From NCBI GenBank assembly GCA_934271465.1, contig CAKQRQ010000006.1:42198-106197 (forward strand): a stretch of 64,000 nucleotides of DNA, written 5' to 3'. Shown here one piece after another: positions 9,521 to 17,503 of the stretch. Below the pieces are notes generated by a model. That model had not been told where the DNA came from. It did not search any database and worked only from the letters and a program-made list of their open reading frames with translations. The first letter of the stretch is position 1, and each line of letters opens with the position of its first letter. Source of the DNA: an uncultured Alphaproteobacteria bacterium (GTDB taxonomy: Bacteria > Pseudomonadota > Alphaproteobacteria > RF32 > CAG-239). A program made the translations under genes and the position numbers.

Positions 9521-9979
9521 TTAGTTGCCGGCTACGACAGTAACGGCACGACGGTTCTGAGCCCAAGCGGCTTCGTTGTTACCCAAAACAGCCGGTCTTT
9601 CTTTACCATAAGAAATGGTAGAGATTCTGTCAGCAGCGATTCCTTTAGAAACCAAGAACTGTTTAACGGCATTGGCACGTCTCTCGCCCAAAGCCAAGTT
9701 GTATTCTCTTGTTCCTCTTTCATCGCAATAGCCTTGAACAACAACTTTGATGTCATTGTGTTTCTTCAGCCATTTAACCTGAGTATTCAGGATTTCAGCT
9801 GAATCGTTAGAAATGGCAGAACTGTCAAAAGCAAAGAAAACTCTGTCTTCGGCATTAGCCATAAAATCACGAGCCATTTTAGATTCGCACTCGCTGCCGC
9901 CAAACAAAGAGCTCTCGCTCAAAGTAGAACAAGCAGACAAAGCAATAACGGCGCAGAACACACTCAAAAGCTTTTTCAT
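9521..9979 (-). CDS. pal: Peptidoglycan-associated lipoprotein Pal
   Basis: Outer-membrane lipoprotein that anchors the envelope to peptidoglycan through an OmpA-like domain. The start is placed at 9979 (MKKLLSVF) because GGAG lies 9 nt upstream; the ATG 15 nt further up has none. The lipobox LSAC ends at Cys17. The C-terminal OmpA domain shows VVVQGYCDERGTREYNLALGERRANAVKQFL, with the usual peptidoglycan-binding Asp and Arg. The protein has 152 residues. A 225-bp gap separates it from trmL upstream, so tolB is missing from its normal place and pal probably has its own promoter. Confidence 0.94.
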   Translation of the reverse strand: MKKLLSVFCAVIALSACSTLSESSLFGGSECESKMARDFMANAEDRVFFAFDSSAISNDSAEILNTQVKWLKKHNDIKVVVQGYCDERGTREYNLALGERRANAVKQFLVSKGIAADRISTISYGKERPAVLGNNEAAWAQNRRAVTVVAGN

Positions 9980-10204
9980 TTTAATATTCTCCATATGGTT
10001 TTAATTCATGATAGTTGCATCGCAACTAATACAGTCTTAACTTAAGCAATAAAAACTTAATTTTCAATAACAAAAAACACTTATAAATCAAAAAAGTTAA
10101 TAATTTGATTATAAAACGATTTTTTATGACCGAAAATTATCGTTTCTATCCAAAAAGATAATCTTAAAAGAGTTGTCTTCCACCCTGAACTTTAGTTAAG
10201 CCGT

Positions 10205-10675
10205 TTACTTAGTTGGAAACAATCGGCACTGCCTCAAAGCTTCCCCAATAACCATTGTCGCCGAAACGGCAACATTAATTGAACGAGCCTCAGGCGCCAT
10301 CGGAATCACAATCCGCGCATCGACGGTTTCGTGCACTTCTTGTGGAACGCCGGCCGATTCGCGCCCCATCAAAATAACATCATTGGACTTAAATTGAAAG
10401 TCAACATAAGGCTGAGAGGCTTTTGTGGTCATTAAAACAAGCCTGCCGTATTCTTCCGGATGCGCAGCACGATAGGCCAAAAAATCAACCCAAGAATCAT
10501 GCCGGCGGCAGTTCACCATATCCAAATAATCCATACCGGCGCGTTTCATAGCCTTATCATTGAACACAAACCCGCATGGTTCAATAATATCAATCGGCAA
10601 GTTAAGACACGCGCACAAACGCATCAACGTCCCCGTATTTTGCGGAATATCCGGCTGGAACAACGCCAATCTCAT
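10205..10675 (-). CDS. trmL: tRNA (cytidine/uridine-2'-O-)-methyltransferase TrmL
   Basis: SPOUT-class enzyme that methylates the 2'-OH of the wobble base of tRNA(Leu). The 156-residue length is characteristic of the single-domain TrmL. Family motifs are clear: FQPDIPQNTGTLMRLCACL at the N-terminus, the S-adenosylmethionine knot with LMGRESAGVP, and the C-terminal IPMAPEARSINVAVS. The ATG at 10675 follows AAAGGC. It lies 24 nt downstream of ychF and is probably co-transcribed with it. Confidence 0.93.
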   Translation of the reverse strand: MRLALFQPDIPQNTGTLMRLCACLNLPIDIIEPCGFVFNDKAMKRAGMDYLDMVNCRRHDSWVDFLAYRAAHPEEYGRLVLMTTKASQPYVDFQFKSNDVILMGRESAGVPQEVHETVDARIVIPMAPEARSINVAVSATMVIGEALRQCRLFPTK

Positions 10676-10699
10676 CTCTTTGCCTTTCTTGTCGAGGGT

Positions 10700-11809
10700 C
10701 TAAACATTAAACAGGAAATTCATCAAATCTCCGTCCTGAACAACATAATCTTTTCCTTCAGAGCGCATCTTTCCAGCCTCTTTGCATCCTTGTTCGCCAC
10801 CGAATTTAACATAATCATCATAAGAAATTGTCTCGGCACGAATAAAGCCGCGTTCAAAATCCGAATGAATAATGCCGGCACAAACAGGCGCCTTCGACCC
10901 TTTGATAAAAGTCCATGCCCTGACCTCTTTTGGTCCGGCCGTAAAATAAGTCTGCAGTCCGAGCAAGTCATACCCTTCGCGAATAATTTTCGTCAGGCCT
11001 GTTTCCTCCAAACCAAGAGCACTCAAAAATTCCTTCTTCTCTTCATCGCTGTCCAGTTGGGCAACCTCCGATTCGATAGCTGCCGAAATAATAACCGCGC
11101 GCGCATTTTCCGCCTTTGCTTTAGCAAAAACCGCCTCCGAAAACTTATTGCCGCTTGCCGCCGATTCCTCATCAACATTACAAACATACAAAACCGGCTT
11201 TGATGTCAAAAGCTGAAGCATTTTATAAGCTTTCACCGCATCTTTATCCTTTGCATCAGGCGCAGCCGTGCGGGCAGGCTTCCCTGCTTTCAAAGCCTCA
11301 ATAACAGGCGCCATTACTTTAGCGCTGAGAATGGCCTCTTTATCCCCGCCCTTAGCCTTTTTTTGAACCTGATCAAAGCGTTTCTCGAGGGATTCCAAAT
11401 CCGCAATCATCAACTCTGTCTCAACAATTTCCGCATCGCGTATCGGATCAACACTCCCCTCCACATGGGTAATATTCGGATCTTCAAAACAGCGCAGCAC
11501 ATGGATAATCGCGTCAACTTCTCGAATATTGGCCAAAAACTGGTTACCCAAACCTTCGCCTTTGGACGCCCCTTTGACAAGCCCCGCAATATCAACAAAC
11601 TCAAGCTGTGTCGGCACAACATTTTTCGGCTTAACCATCTCGACCAGCTTATCCAATCTCTTATCCGGAACAGCCACTCGCCCCGTATTCGGCTCAATTG
11701 TGCAAAAAGGAAAATTAGCCGCCTGAGCCGCAATCGTCTGCGTCAAAGCATTAAACAAGGTTGATTTTCCGACATTCGGCAACCCAACAATTCCACAATT
11801 AAATCCCAT
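10700..11809 (-). CDS. ychF: Redox-regulated ATPase YchF (OLA1 family)
   Basis: Obg-family protein that uses ATP rather than GTP and associates with ribosomes. The start is set at 11809 (MGFNCGIVG), with AAGGGAG 8 nt upstream; an upstream ATG would add 35 unrelated residues. Motifs are G1 GLPNVGKST from residue 9, VDIAGLVKGASKGEGLGN, and a C-terminal TGS domain (TYFTAGPKEVRAWTF, GFIRAETI, VQDGDLMNFLFNV). The predicted length of 369 is usual. A terminator lies upstream, between it and the hypothetical gene at 11920. Confidence 0.95.
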   Translation of the reverse strand: MGFNCGIVGLPNVGKSTLFNALTQTIAAQAANFPFCTIEPNTGRVAVPDKRLDKLVEMVKPKNVVPTQLEFVDIAGLVKGASKGEGLGNQFLANIREVDAIIHVLRCFEDPNITHVEGSVDPIRDAEIVETELMIADLESLEKRFDQVQKKAKGGDKEAILSAKVMAPVIEALKAGKPARTAAPDAKDKDAVKAYKMLQLLTSKPVLYVCNVDEESAASGNKFSEAVFAKAKAENARAVIISAAIESEVAQLDSDEEKKEFLSALGLEETGLTKIIREGYDLLGLQTYFTAGPKEVRAWTFIKGSKAPVCAGIIHSDFERGFIRAETISYDDYVKFGGEQGCKEAGKMRSEGKDYVVQDGDLMNFLFNV

Positions 11810-11876
11810 TTCAAAAACTCCCTTTGTCTTTAAGTTGTTTTCCTTATAAATGATATTTCTTCTCTTTTCAACAACA

Positions 11877-11910
11877 AAACCGCCGGCATCGTTTTTTGAT
11901 GCGGCGGTTT
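11877..11910 (-). terminator. Rho-independent terminator
   Basis: The stem pairs AAACCGCC (11877-11884) and GCATC (11886-11890) with GATGC (11898-11902) and GGCGGTTT (11903-11910), with one bulged base. On the minus strand it is followed by a T-rich run, so it ends the gene at 11920-12366 just before ychF. Confidence 0.75.
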
Positions 11911-11919
11911 CCAAACAAC

Positions 11920-12366
11920 CTATTTTCGGAGTTGTTTATAAATTCGAACAATTTCTTCACAGCGGCTGTCTTCAAAGACTGTTTCTTTAACCTTTGGCAG
12001 CAAATCCCATTTGCTCAGATACAAGCGGAGAAGATTTCTGTATTTAACACTCCAACATCCCCATTCCGAGACATAAGACATCGCGCATAATTTGCGTTGG
12101 AAGCCAATATCCGGCGCGTCTTTCATAGCCGAAAAATATTGCTGACGCAAATACCGATCTTGTTCAAGATAATCCAAAGCCTCGTCATATTTATGCAGCT
12201 CCGGTATCATCTTTCGAAACTGTTCTTTCAATGACAAATCTCCGAGCTCATACGGATTCTCTTTGTGAATCTTGTCCAGCACCTGCAAAATTTCTTCTTT
12301 TGAAGGTTTTGGAGAACGAACAAAAAGTGCCTTTATCCGTTCAAAAATTGTTTTTTTCTTTTCCAT
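11920..12366 (-). CDS. Conserved-looking hypothetical protein, 148 residues
   Basis: No family recognised. The protein is basic at its N-terminus (MEKKKTIFERIKALF) and mostly helical and charged, with many Leu, Lys and Glu residues. It has no signal peptide and no membrane segment, so it is probably cytoplasmic. Its start ATG at 12366 has no good ribosome site. It lies 35 nt downstream of pth on the same strand and is closed by its own terminator, so it may be transcribed with pth. The ordinary codon use and clean operon position support a real gene. No function is proposed. Confidence 0.65.
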   Translation of the reverse strand: MEKKKTIFERIKALFVRSPKPSKEEILQVLDKIHKENPYELGDLSLKEQFRKMIPELHKYDEALDYLEQDRYLRQQYFSAMKDAPDIGFQRKLCAMSYVSEWGCWSVKYRNLLRLYLSKWDLLPKVKETVFEDSRCEEIVRIYKQLRK

Positions 12367-12401
12367 AAATATAAAAATTAATAATAATTTTGAACTTTTC
12401 T

Positions 12402-12974
12402 CTACTCTTTTTGTAGCATCCCCAACTGTCCCGAATAATCGCCGATTCCTTTTTTCAGTAAAATGCCTATGGTTTTGACAATCAACGCCGTCTCTTCATC
12501 CAATATTTTTTTATCTTCCTTGCCAAACCCCGACAACACATGACGAACAACCGCTTCCGCCGAACCAAGCGGATGTCCCACTCCTATTCGAATACGATTA
12601 TAATTTCCGGACACCGCCGTGTCAATTGATTTTAAACCGTTGTGTCCGCCGGAGCCACCGCCGATTTTAGCCTTTATCTTTCCGACAGGTAAATCCATAT
12701 CATCGTGTATTACAACGATATTCTCCGGTAGAATTTTATAAAAACTCGCCGCCTTAACAACCGAATTGCCAGATAAATTCATAAAAGTCTGAGGTTTGAG
12801 CAAATAAACTTTTTCTCCCTCTATTTGTCCCTCGGCAATCAGTCCGTCAAATTTTTCTCTAAACCCGCCGAACCGATACGCCTCATGCAGCGCATCAGCC
12901 ACCATAAACCCGACATTATGTCTGGTATTTTCATATTCTTTTCCGGGGTTTCCAAGACCGACGATTAAAAACAT
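12402..12974 (-). CDS. pth: Peptidyl-tRNA hydrolase
   Basis: Releases peptides from prematurely dropped peptidyl-tRNA. The start at 12974 (MFLIVGLGNPG) is used; the codon before it is TTG. The protein is 190 residues. Catalytic and binding residues are in standard positions: NTRHNVGF with the active-site His, KPQTFMNLSG, VIHDDMDLP, and GGGSGGHNGLKS. It lies 101 nt downstream of rplY (L25) on the same strand, an arrangement common in bacteria (rplY-pth). Confidence 0.96.
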   Translation of the reverse strand: MFLIVGLGNPGKEYENTRHNVGFMVADALHEAYRFGGFREKFDGLIAEGQIEGEKVYLLKPQTFMNLSGNSVVKAASFYKILPENIVVIHDDMDLPVGKIKAKIGGGSGGHNGLKSIDTAVSGNYNRIRIGVGHPLGSAEAVVRHVLSGFGKEDKKILDEETALIVKTIGILLKKGIGDYSGQLGMLQKE

Positions 12975-13075
12975 CAAAAACTCACTTAAAAAAATTCAGG
13001 CGGAATTTACTGCTGTTCAACCACGCAAAACCCGCCTGATAAAAACCAATTCTGCATCAACAGATTTGTTTTAGC

Positions 13076-13360
13076 CTATTTACGAACAAAGTCAACGTGA
13101 ATAGGTTTATCCGAAACAGGATGGAATTGAACGTCTTTGCAGTTAACAGTAACTTTTTTGCCGTCAACAACAACTTCAATATCAGCCTTGTAAAAATCAT
13201 TCAAATCCAAAGCTTTTTCAAGCTCGACCGGATCCAACGAAATCATAACGGGTTCCTGCTTTCCACCATAAACAACGGCAGGAATACGGCCCTCACGACG
13301 ACATGCCCGAGCTGCCCCCTTACCTGCTTTTTCTCTTTTTGAAGCATTAAATGTAATCAT
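13076..13360 (-). CDS. rplY: 50S ribosomal protein L25, short form
   Basis: 5S rRNA-binding protein of the large subunit. The sequence covers only the L25 core: an N-terminal beta segment with AGKGAARACRREGRIPAVVYG, the PVMISLDPVELEKAL region and the final VQFHPVSDKPIHVDFVR. At 94 residues it lacks the C-terminal TL5/CTC domain that most alphaproteobacterial L25 proteins carry (about 200 residues). It therefore resembles the E. coli form in length. The ATG at 13360 has AAGGAC upstream. It is paired with pth. Confidence 0.92.
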   Translation of the reverse strand: MITFNASKREKAGKGAARACRREGRIPAVVYGGKQEPVMISLDPVELEKALDLNDFYKADIEVVVDGKKVTVNCKDVQFHPVSDKPIHVDFVRK

Positions 13361-13474
13361 TTTTATATGTCCTTAAAATATTAAATTAGTTGGCAAAACC
13401 TCCAGGGGTGTTTTGCCTTTCGCCTACAGTTTATACAACAAAAATTTTATTTTTCAAGGACTTTTTAAAACCTA

Positions 13475-13507
13475 AAAGCGGCTTGATTGCAAGAATCAAA
13501 CCGCTTT
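13475..13507 (-). terminator. Rho-independent terminator
   Basis: The interrupted stem AAAGCGG (13475-13481), TTGATT, AATCAA and CCGCTTT (13501-13507) is followed on the minus strand by TTTTAGGTTTT. It ends the small operon 14260-13513. Confidence 0.7.
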
Positions 13508-13512
13508 CTAAG

Positions 13513-13986
13513 CTATCGACATAAAATAGCCGCAGGAAGCCCGTTATCCCCATATTGGATAAAAACCGAAACCTCATACTCTCTGTCCATATCCAATGGG
13601 TCTTGTCCGACATACATCGCATATAATGTCTCAAGCATCGGAATTTCCTCGCCCTCATCATCTTCAAAATACAATCTTCCGAAGATGTAGCCGTTCTCCC
13701 CAGGAATCTCTGGTTGAAAAACCGGATTCTTTTGACTCAAGATATATTCTTCAAGCAAAATAAATGCCTTAAAATATATCTCTTGTTGTATACCTATAAA
13801 GCACAAAGTTATGCAGATAATAACACCGGCATACCCATCTTTATAAATAAACAAAGAACAAATCAAAGCTGTCGCCAGAAGCACCCCGTCAACAATCTTG
13901 ACAATTTTTTTAACGAACTCGATAGCCCCAAAGGACATATCGCCTCCGGAGAGGTAAACCTTCATCACAAGTGTGACAACGGCCAT
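13513..13986 (-). CDS. Hypothetical membrane-anchored protein, about 157 residues
   Basis: No family recognised. The start at 13986 (MAVVTLVMK) is preferred because GAGG lies 8 nt upstream; an ATG at 14004 would overlap the preceding gene. Two hydrophobic stretches are visible in the first 85 residues (around VLLATALICSLFIY and AGVIICITLCFIG). The C-terminal half is acidic and soluble (YFEDDEGEEIPMLE). It is probably an inner-membrane protein with a cytoplasmic or periplasmic tail. It follows the 87-residue gene by 10 nt and ends at a terminator, so the two form a small operon. Confidence 0.6.
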   Translation of the reverse strand: MAVVTLVMKVYLSGGDMSFGAIEFVKKIVKIVDGVLLATALICSLFIYKDGYAGVIICITLCFIGIQQEIYFKAFILLEEYILSQKNPVFQPEIPGENGYIFGRLYFEDDEGEEIPMLETLYAMYVGQDPLDMDREYEVSVFIQYGDNGLPAAILCR

Positions 13987-13996
13987 TAAAATTACC

Positions 13997-14260
13997 TCAC
14001 CCATTTTGCTTCATTTTTAATTGCCAATACCCAGTTGCTGCATCTCGTCCCAAAACCTCAAATCGAGTCTCAGAAGACAATTTGACATCATCCGGTAACA
14101 AAAAGAATCCGTTGTGATAGACCTGCCCGCCCCAAACAAAGCTGCAGTAATATTGGCCATCAGCATAGCGGATATTGTAAACTTTTGACACTTTCCTTGA
14201 AAGCGACATTTTCCTTGTGAATAGCATGGAGAGCAAAGCTCCGATAAGTAACCATATCAT
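13997..14260 (-). CDS. Small hypothetical protein with one N-terminal membrane segment
   Basis: An 87-residue protein with a short hydrophobic start (MIWLLIGALLSMLF), then a basic stretch TRKMSLSRKVSK. A beta-rich domain of about 60 residues follows (YYCSFVWGGQVYHNGFFLL, RFEVLGRDAATGYWQLK). The domain looks like a small anchored OB or NfeD-like fold, but this is only an impression. It is the first gene of a two-gene unit with 13513-13986. No clear ribosome site is seen before the ATG. Confidence 0.55.
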   Translation of the reverse strand: MIWLLIGALLSMLFTRKMSLSRKVSKVYNIRYADGQYYCSFVWGGQVYHNGFFLLPDDVKLSSETRFEVLGRDAATGYWQLKMKQNG

Positions 14261-14330
14261 AAATATAACGATTTAATAATTTTTATTTCTACCCAAAAGA
14301 TTAGACAAAAAATCTGATTGAGTCAAACAA

Positions 14331-14362
14331 AAAAACGGCAATCTTTCGATTACCGCCTTTTT
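14331..14362 (-). terminator. Rho-independent terminator after infB
   Basis: A hairpin CGG-c-AATC / GATT-a-CCG around the loop TTTC (14336-14355) is flanked by A- and T-tracts. On the minus strand it is followed by seven Ts, 18 nt after the infB stop. Confidence 0.75.
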
Positions 14363-14380
14363 GCTTAGTGTCAAAATCCG

Positions 14381-16849
14381 TTAAAGTTTGGCCGCGATTT
14401 CTTCAATTTCATAACATTCAATCATATCGCCTTTTTGAATATCATTATAATTTTCAAAAGAAATACCGCATTCAAAGCCTTCTTTGACTTCTTTAACATC
14501 TTCCTTAAAGCGTTTGAGCTGGCCGATAGCTCCGTCATGAACAACAACATTGTCTCTAAGCAGACGGATTTTGGCGCCGCGTTTAACCATACCTTCAGTA
14601 ACCATGCATCCGCCGACTTTTCCAACACCCGTAATATTATAAACTTCACGGATTTCAGCATAGCCCAAAAGTTTTTCTTTAAGTTCGGGAGAAAGCATTC
14701 CCTCAAGACCTTTCTTAATATCATCCAAAACGTCATAAATGATGGAATAATATTTAATCTCCACACCGTCACGGCGAGCCATATCGCGCGCCTGAGCGTT
14801 TGCACGAACGTTAAAGCCGATAATCAGCCCATGCGATGCTTTAGCCAAGGTCACATCCGATTCGGAAATAGCGCCCACCGCCGAATGCAAGACCTGAACG
14901 CTGACCTCGTCATTGGCCATTTTCGAAACAGCGCCCTCAATTGCCTCAATAGAACCCTGAACATCAGCTTTGATAATAATCGGCAAATGTTTAACCTCGC
15001 CGGATTTAATCTTGTCAAGCATCAATTCCATCGCCGACTTAGCCGATTTAACCAGTTTGGCCTCGCGCTCTTTTCTGATACGATAGCTTGTAATTTCTTT
15101 AGCTTTACCTTCATCAGCCACAACCACAAAATCATCACCGGCAGACGGCGTTCCCTGCAATCCCAAAATCTCAACAGGAGTTGCGGGACCGGCTTCCTGC
15201 ATCTTGTGTCCGTTTTCGTTAAACATCGCGCGGACATGGCCCCATTCCTTACCGGCAATGCAAATATCGCCGATTCTCAACGTGCCTTTCTGAACCAATG
15301 CCGTGATAACCGTGCCGCGGCCTTTTTCCATCTTGGCCTCAATAACAGCGCCCTCGGCATTGCGATTCGGATTAGCTTTCAAATCCAGCATTTCAGCCTG
15401 AAGCAAAATCGCATCAACCAATTTATCAATATTAATCCGTTTTTTGGCCGAAACTTCCGCACACAAACACTCGCCGCCCATTTCTTCAACGCCGATTCCA
15501 TGCTGAAGCAGCGCGGTCTTAACCTTCATCGGATCAGCCCCGGGCAAATCAATTTTATTAATCGCAACAACAATCGGCACACCGGCCGCCTGTGCATGAC
15601 GGATAGCCTCGACCGTCTGCGGCATAATTCCGTCATTAGCCGCAACAACCAACACAACAATATCCGTTACCTTGGCACCGCGGGCGCGCATTTCCGAAAA
15701 AGCCTCGTGCCCCGGCGTGTCAATAAAGGTAATTTTATCTCCGGATTTAACCGTAATCTGATAAGCGCCGATATGCTGCGTAATACCGCCGGCTTCTCTT
15801 GCCGCAACGTTTGTTTCACGCAGCGCGTCCAGCAAAGATGTCTTACCATGGTCAACGTGTCCCATAACCGTCACAACAGGCGCTCTCGGCAGCAATTGCT
15901 CGGGTTTGTCTTCTTCACTCAGGCCTTGCTCGACATCGCTTTCGGCCACGCGTTTAAACTTATGCCCGAATTCTTCAACAACAATCTGCGCCGTATCTGC
16001 ATCAATCGGCTGGTTAATCGTCGCCATCACGCCCAAAGCCATCAGCTTTTTAATCACATCGGCAGATTTTTCAGCCATACGGTTGGCCAATTCCTGAACC
16101 GTAATAACTTCCGGAATAATAACTTCCTTAATAACCTTTTCGGTCGGAGCCGCCTGAACAACAGGTTTAGGTTGTTTTTTCTTAAACCGACGTCTCGGCA
16201 CGCCGTATCCGTAATCATCATCGTCATCATCTGTGCCGATATTGTGAATATTAACTTTTGCCGAACGGCGTTGAAGCTCAAAAGATCTTTTTGTAATTTG
16301 TTTTTTGCGCTCCTGCTCAAAAACTTCCTCTTTCGAAACAGGCTTTTTAGCGGCGGCATGACGCACCGAACTGTTATCTTCCTCGTCATCATCGTCATAC
16401 TCATGTTTCTGACGTTCCTTAAACTTGTTCAGGACTCTGTTTTCGGTTTCCGTCTGAGTCGTAGACAAAGCCTCTTGTTTGGCCTTTTCGGCTTTTTTCT
16501 TGGCTTTTTCCTCGGCGATTCGCTGTTCTTCTGCCTCTTTTTCCTGACGTTTTTTCAGCTCTTCTTCTTTTTGTTTCTGGCGTTGCTGGTTACGTTCTTC
16601 TTCCTCTTGCCGGCGTTTATTATCATATTCTTTTGCCTCGGCAATCAATTTCAGCTTGGCAGCCGTTTCTTCATCAATATGCGGTTTTTCGGCAGCAGAC
16701 TGCGGCTGGCCGATAATTCTCTTTTTGCGCACCTCTACCTGAACAACCTTTTTGCCGTCCGAATTTTGAGGCTTAACGCCGCCCAGTTTCAACGTCAGGG
16801 TCGATTTTCCCGATAATGTTAATTTACCTTTTGCATTATCTTCTGTCAT
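14381..16849 (-). CDS. infB: Translation initiation factor IF-2
   Basis: GTPase that delivers initiator fMet-tRNA to the 30S subunit. It has 822 residues. An N-terminal domain (LSGKSTLTLKLG, typical of alphaproteobacterial IF-2) is followed by a highly charged Lys/Glu coiled coil (about 75-150) and two Asp-rich patches. The IF2-N domain (VQELANRMAEKSADVIKKLMALG) follows, then the G domain with GHVDHGKT at about 330, DTPGHEAF at about 377 and NKIDLPG at about 430. Domains II, III and IV complete the protein. It is the last gene of rimP-nusA-rnpM-infB. Confidence 0.97.
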   Translation of the reverse strand: MTEDNAKGKLTLSGKSTLTLKLGGVKPQNSDGKKVVQVEVRKKRIIGQPQSAAEKPHIDEETAAKLKLIAEAKEYDNKRRQEEEERNQQRQKQKEEELKKRQEKEAEEQRIAEEKAKKKAEKAKQEALSTTQTETENRVLNKFKERQKHEYDDDDEEDNSSVRHAAAKKPVSKEEVFEQERKKQITKRSFELQRRSAKVNIHNIGTDDDDDDYGYGVPRRRFKKKQPKPVVQAAPTEKVIKEVIIPEVITVQELANRMAEKSADVIKKLMALGVMATINQPIDADTAQIVVEEFGHKFKRVAESDVEQGLSEEDKPEQLLPRAPVVTVMGHVDHGKTSLLDALRETNVAAREAGGITQHIGAYQITVKSGDKITFIDTPGHEAFSEMRARGAKVTDIVVLVVAANDGIMPQTVEAIRHAQAAGVPIVVAINKIDLPGADPMKVKTALLQHGIGVEEMGGECLCAEVSAKKRINIDKLVDAILLQAEMLDLKANPNRNAEGAVIEAKMEKGRGTVITALVQKGTLRIGDICIAGKEWGHVRAMFNENGHKMQEAGPATPVEILGLQGTPSAGDDFVVVADEGKAKEITSYRIRKEREAKLVKSAKSAMELMLDKIKSGEVKHLPIIIKADVQGSIEAIEGAVSKMANDEVSVQVLHSAVGAISESDVTLAKASHGLIIGFNVRANAQARDMARRDGVEIKYYSIIYDVLDDIKKGLEGMLSPELKEKLLGYAEIREVYNITGVGKVGGCMVTEGMVKRGAKIRLLRDNVVVHDGAIGQLKRFKEDVKEVKEGFECGISFENYNDIQKGDMIECYEIEEIAAKL

Positions 16850-16875
16850 ATATTTTACTCTCCGTTTTCAAAAAA

Positions 16876-17445
16876 CTAATTATTCAAGAAAGAAGTCAGA
16901 CGCACAAACGCCTCTCTGACCATTTTTGCCATATCGCCTTTCAAAAAGGCCAAATGGACCGTGTTTTCTTTAGCTAATTCTTTGTCCAACTCCTCACTCT
17001 TAAACAAATTGAAAATTTCCAAATCTTTTGCCTGCAAAACAATTCTGTGATGTCCGTCTTCTCCGGCATCGGCGGCCTCCAACAAAAAAGCAACCTTGTT
17101 TTTTTTCAAAACTTCCGTCACCTTATCCAGCCCCCAAACCAAAACACCGGCCTTGCGCGCCAGCGAAACCGCATCAAGCGCCTGTTTCGAAAGGACTTTT
17201 TCAACCTGCGCCGCAAGCCCCTCATCAACCTTGACCTTTGCTTTCAATGCTTTTCCGAACAATCCGCCGGAGATAGCTTTCAGCAAAGCCTTCTTGGAAT
17301 TAACGACATAAACGCCCTTCCCCGGAAGCTTTTTCTTCAAATCCAGAACAATCTCATTATCAGGCGTCAGGGTAAAGCGCAGCAACTGCCCTTTATCCAA
17401 AATCTGCCCTGTCACAATGCACTTTCTTGTCGTTTCTTTTTGCAT
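16876..17445 (-). CDS. RnpM (YlxR/DUF448) fused to an L7Ae-like domain
   Basis: This 189-residue protein has an N-terminal YlxR domain (TRKCIVTGQILDKGQLLRF, then GKGVYVV), followed from about residue 85 by an L7Ae/L30e-like RNA-binding domain (ALDAVSLARKAGVLVWGLDKV, KVAFLLEAADAGEDG). The fusion is common in alphaproteobacteria, where it is annotated as an RNA-binding or nucleic-acid-binding protein between nusA and infB. In Firmicutes YlxR (RnpM) modulates RNase P, but the role of this fused form is not established. The start has AAGGAT upstream. Confidence 0.88.
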   Translation of the reverse strand: MQKETTRKCIVTGQILDKGQLLRFTLTPDNEIVLDLKKKLPGKGVYVVNSKKALLKAISGGLFGKALKAKVKVDEGLAAQVEKVLSKQALDAVSLARKAGVLVWGLDKVTEVLKKNKVAFLLEAADAGEDGHHRIVLQAKDLEIFNLFKSEELDKELAKENTVHLAFLKGDMAKMVREAFVRLTSFLNN

Positions 17446-17503
17446 TTTTTATCCTTTTGCCTCCGCCGGATAAAGATTTTTCTCTATCCGGCGGACACAA
17501 CCA

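Noticed and set aside
14435..16816. 793-codon open frame on the plus strand, antisense to infB
   Set aside because: It is a by-product of codon bias in the clear infB gene: rich in Phe, Arg and Asn, with no recognisable domain.
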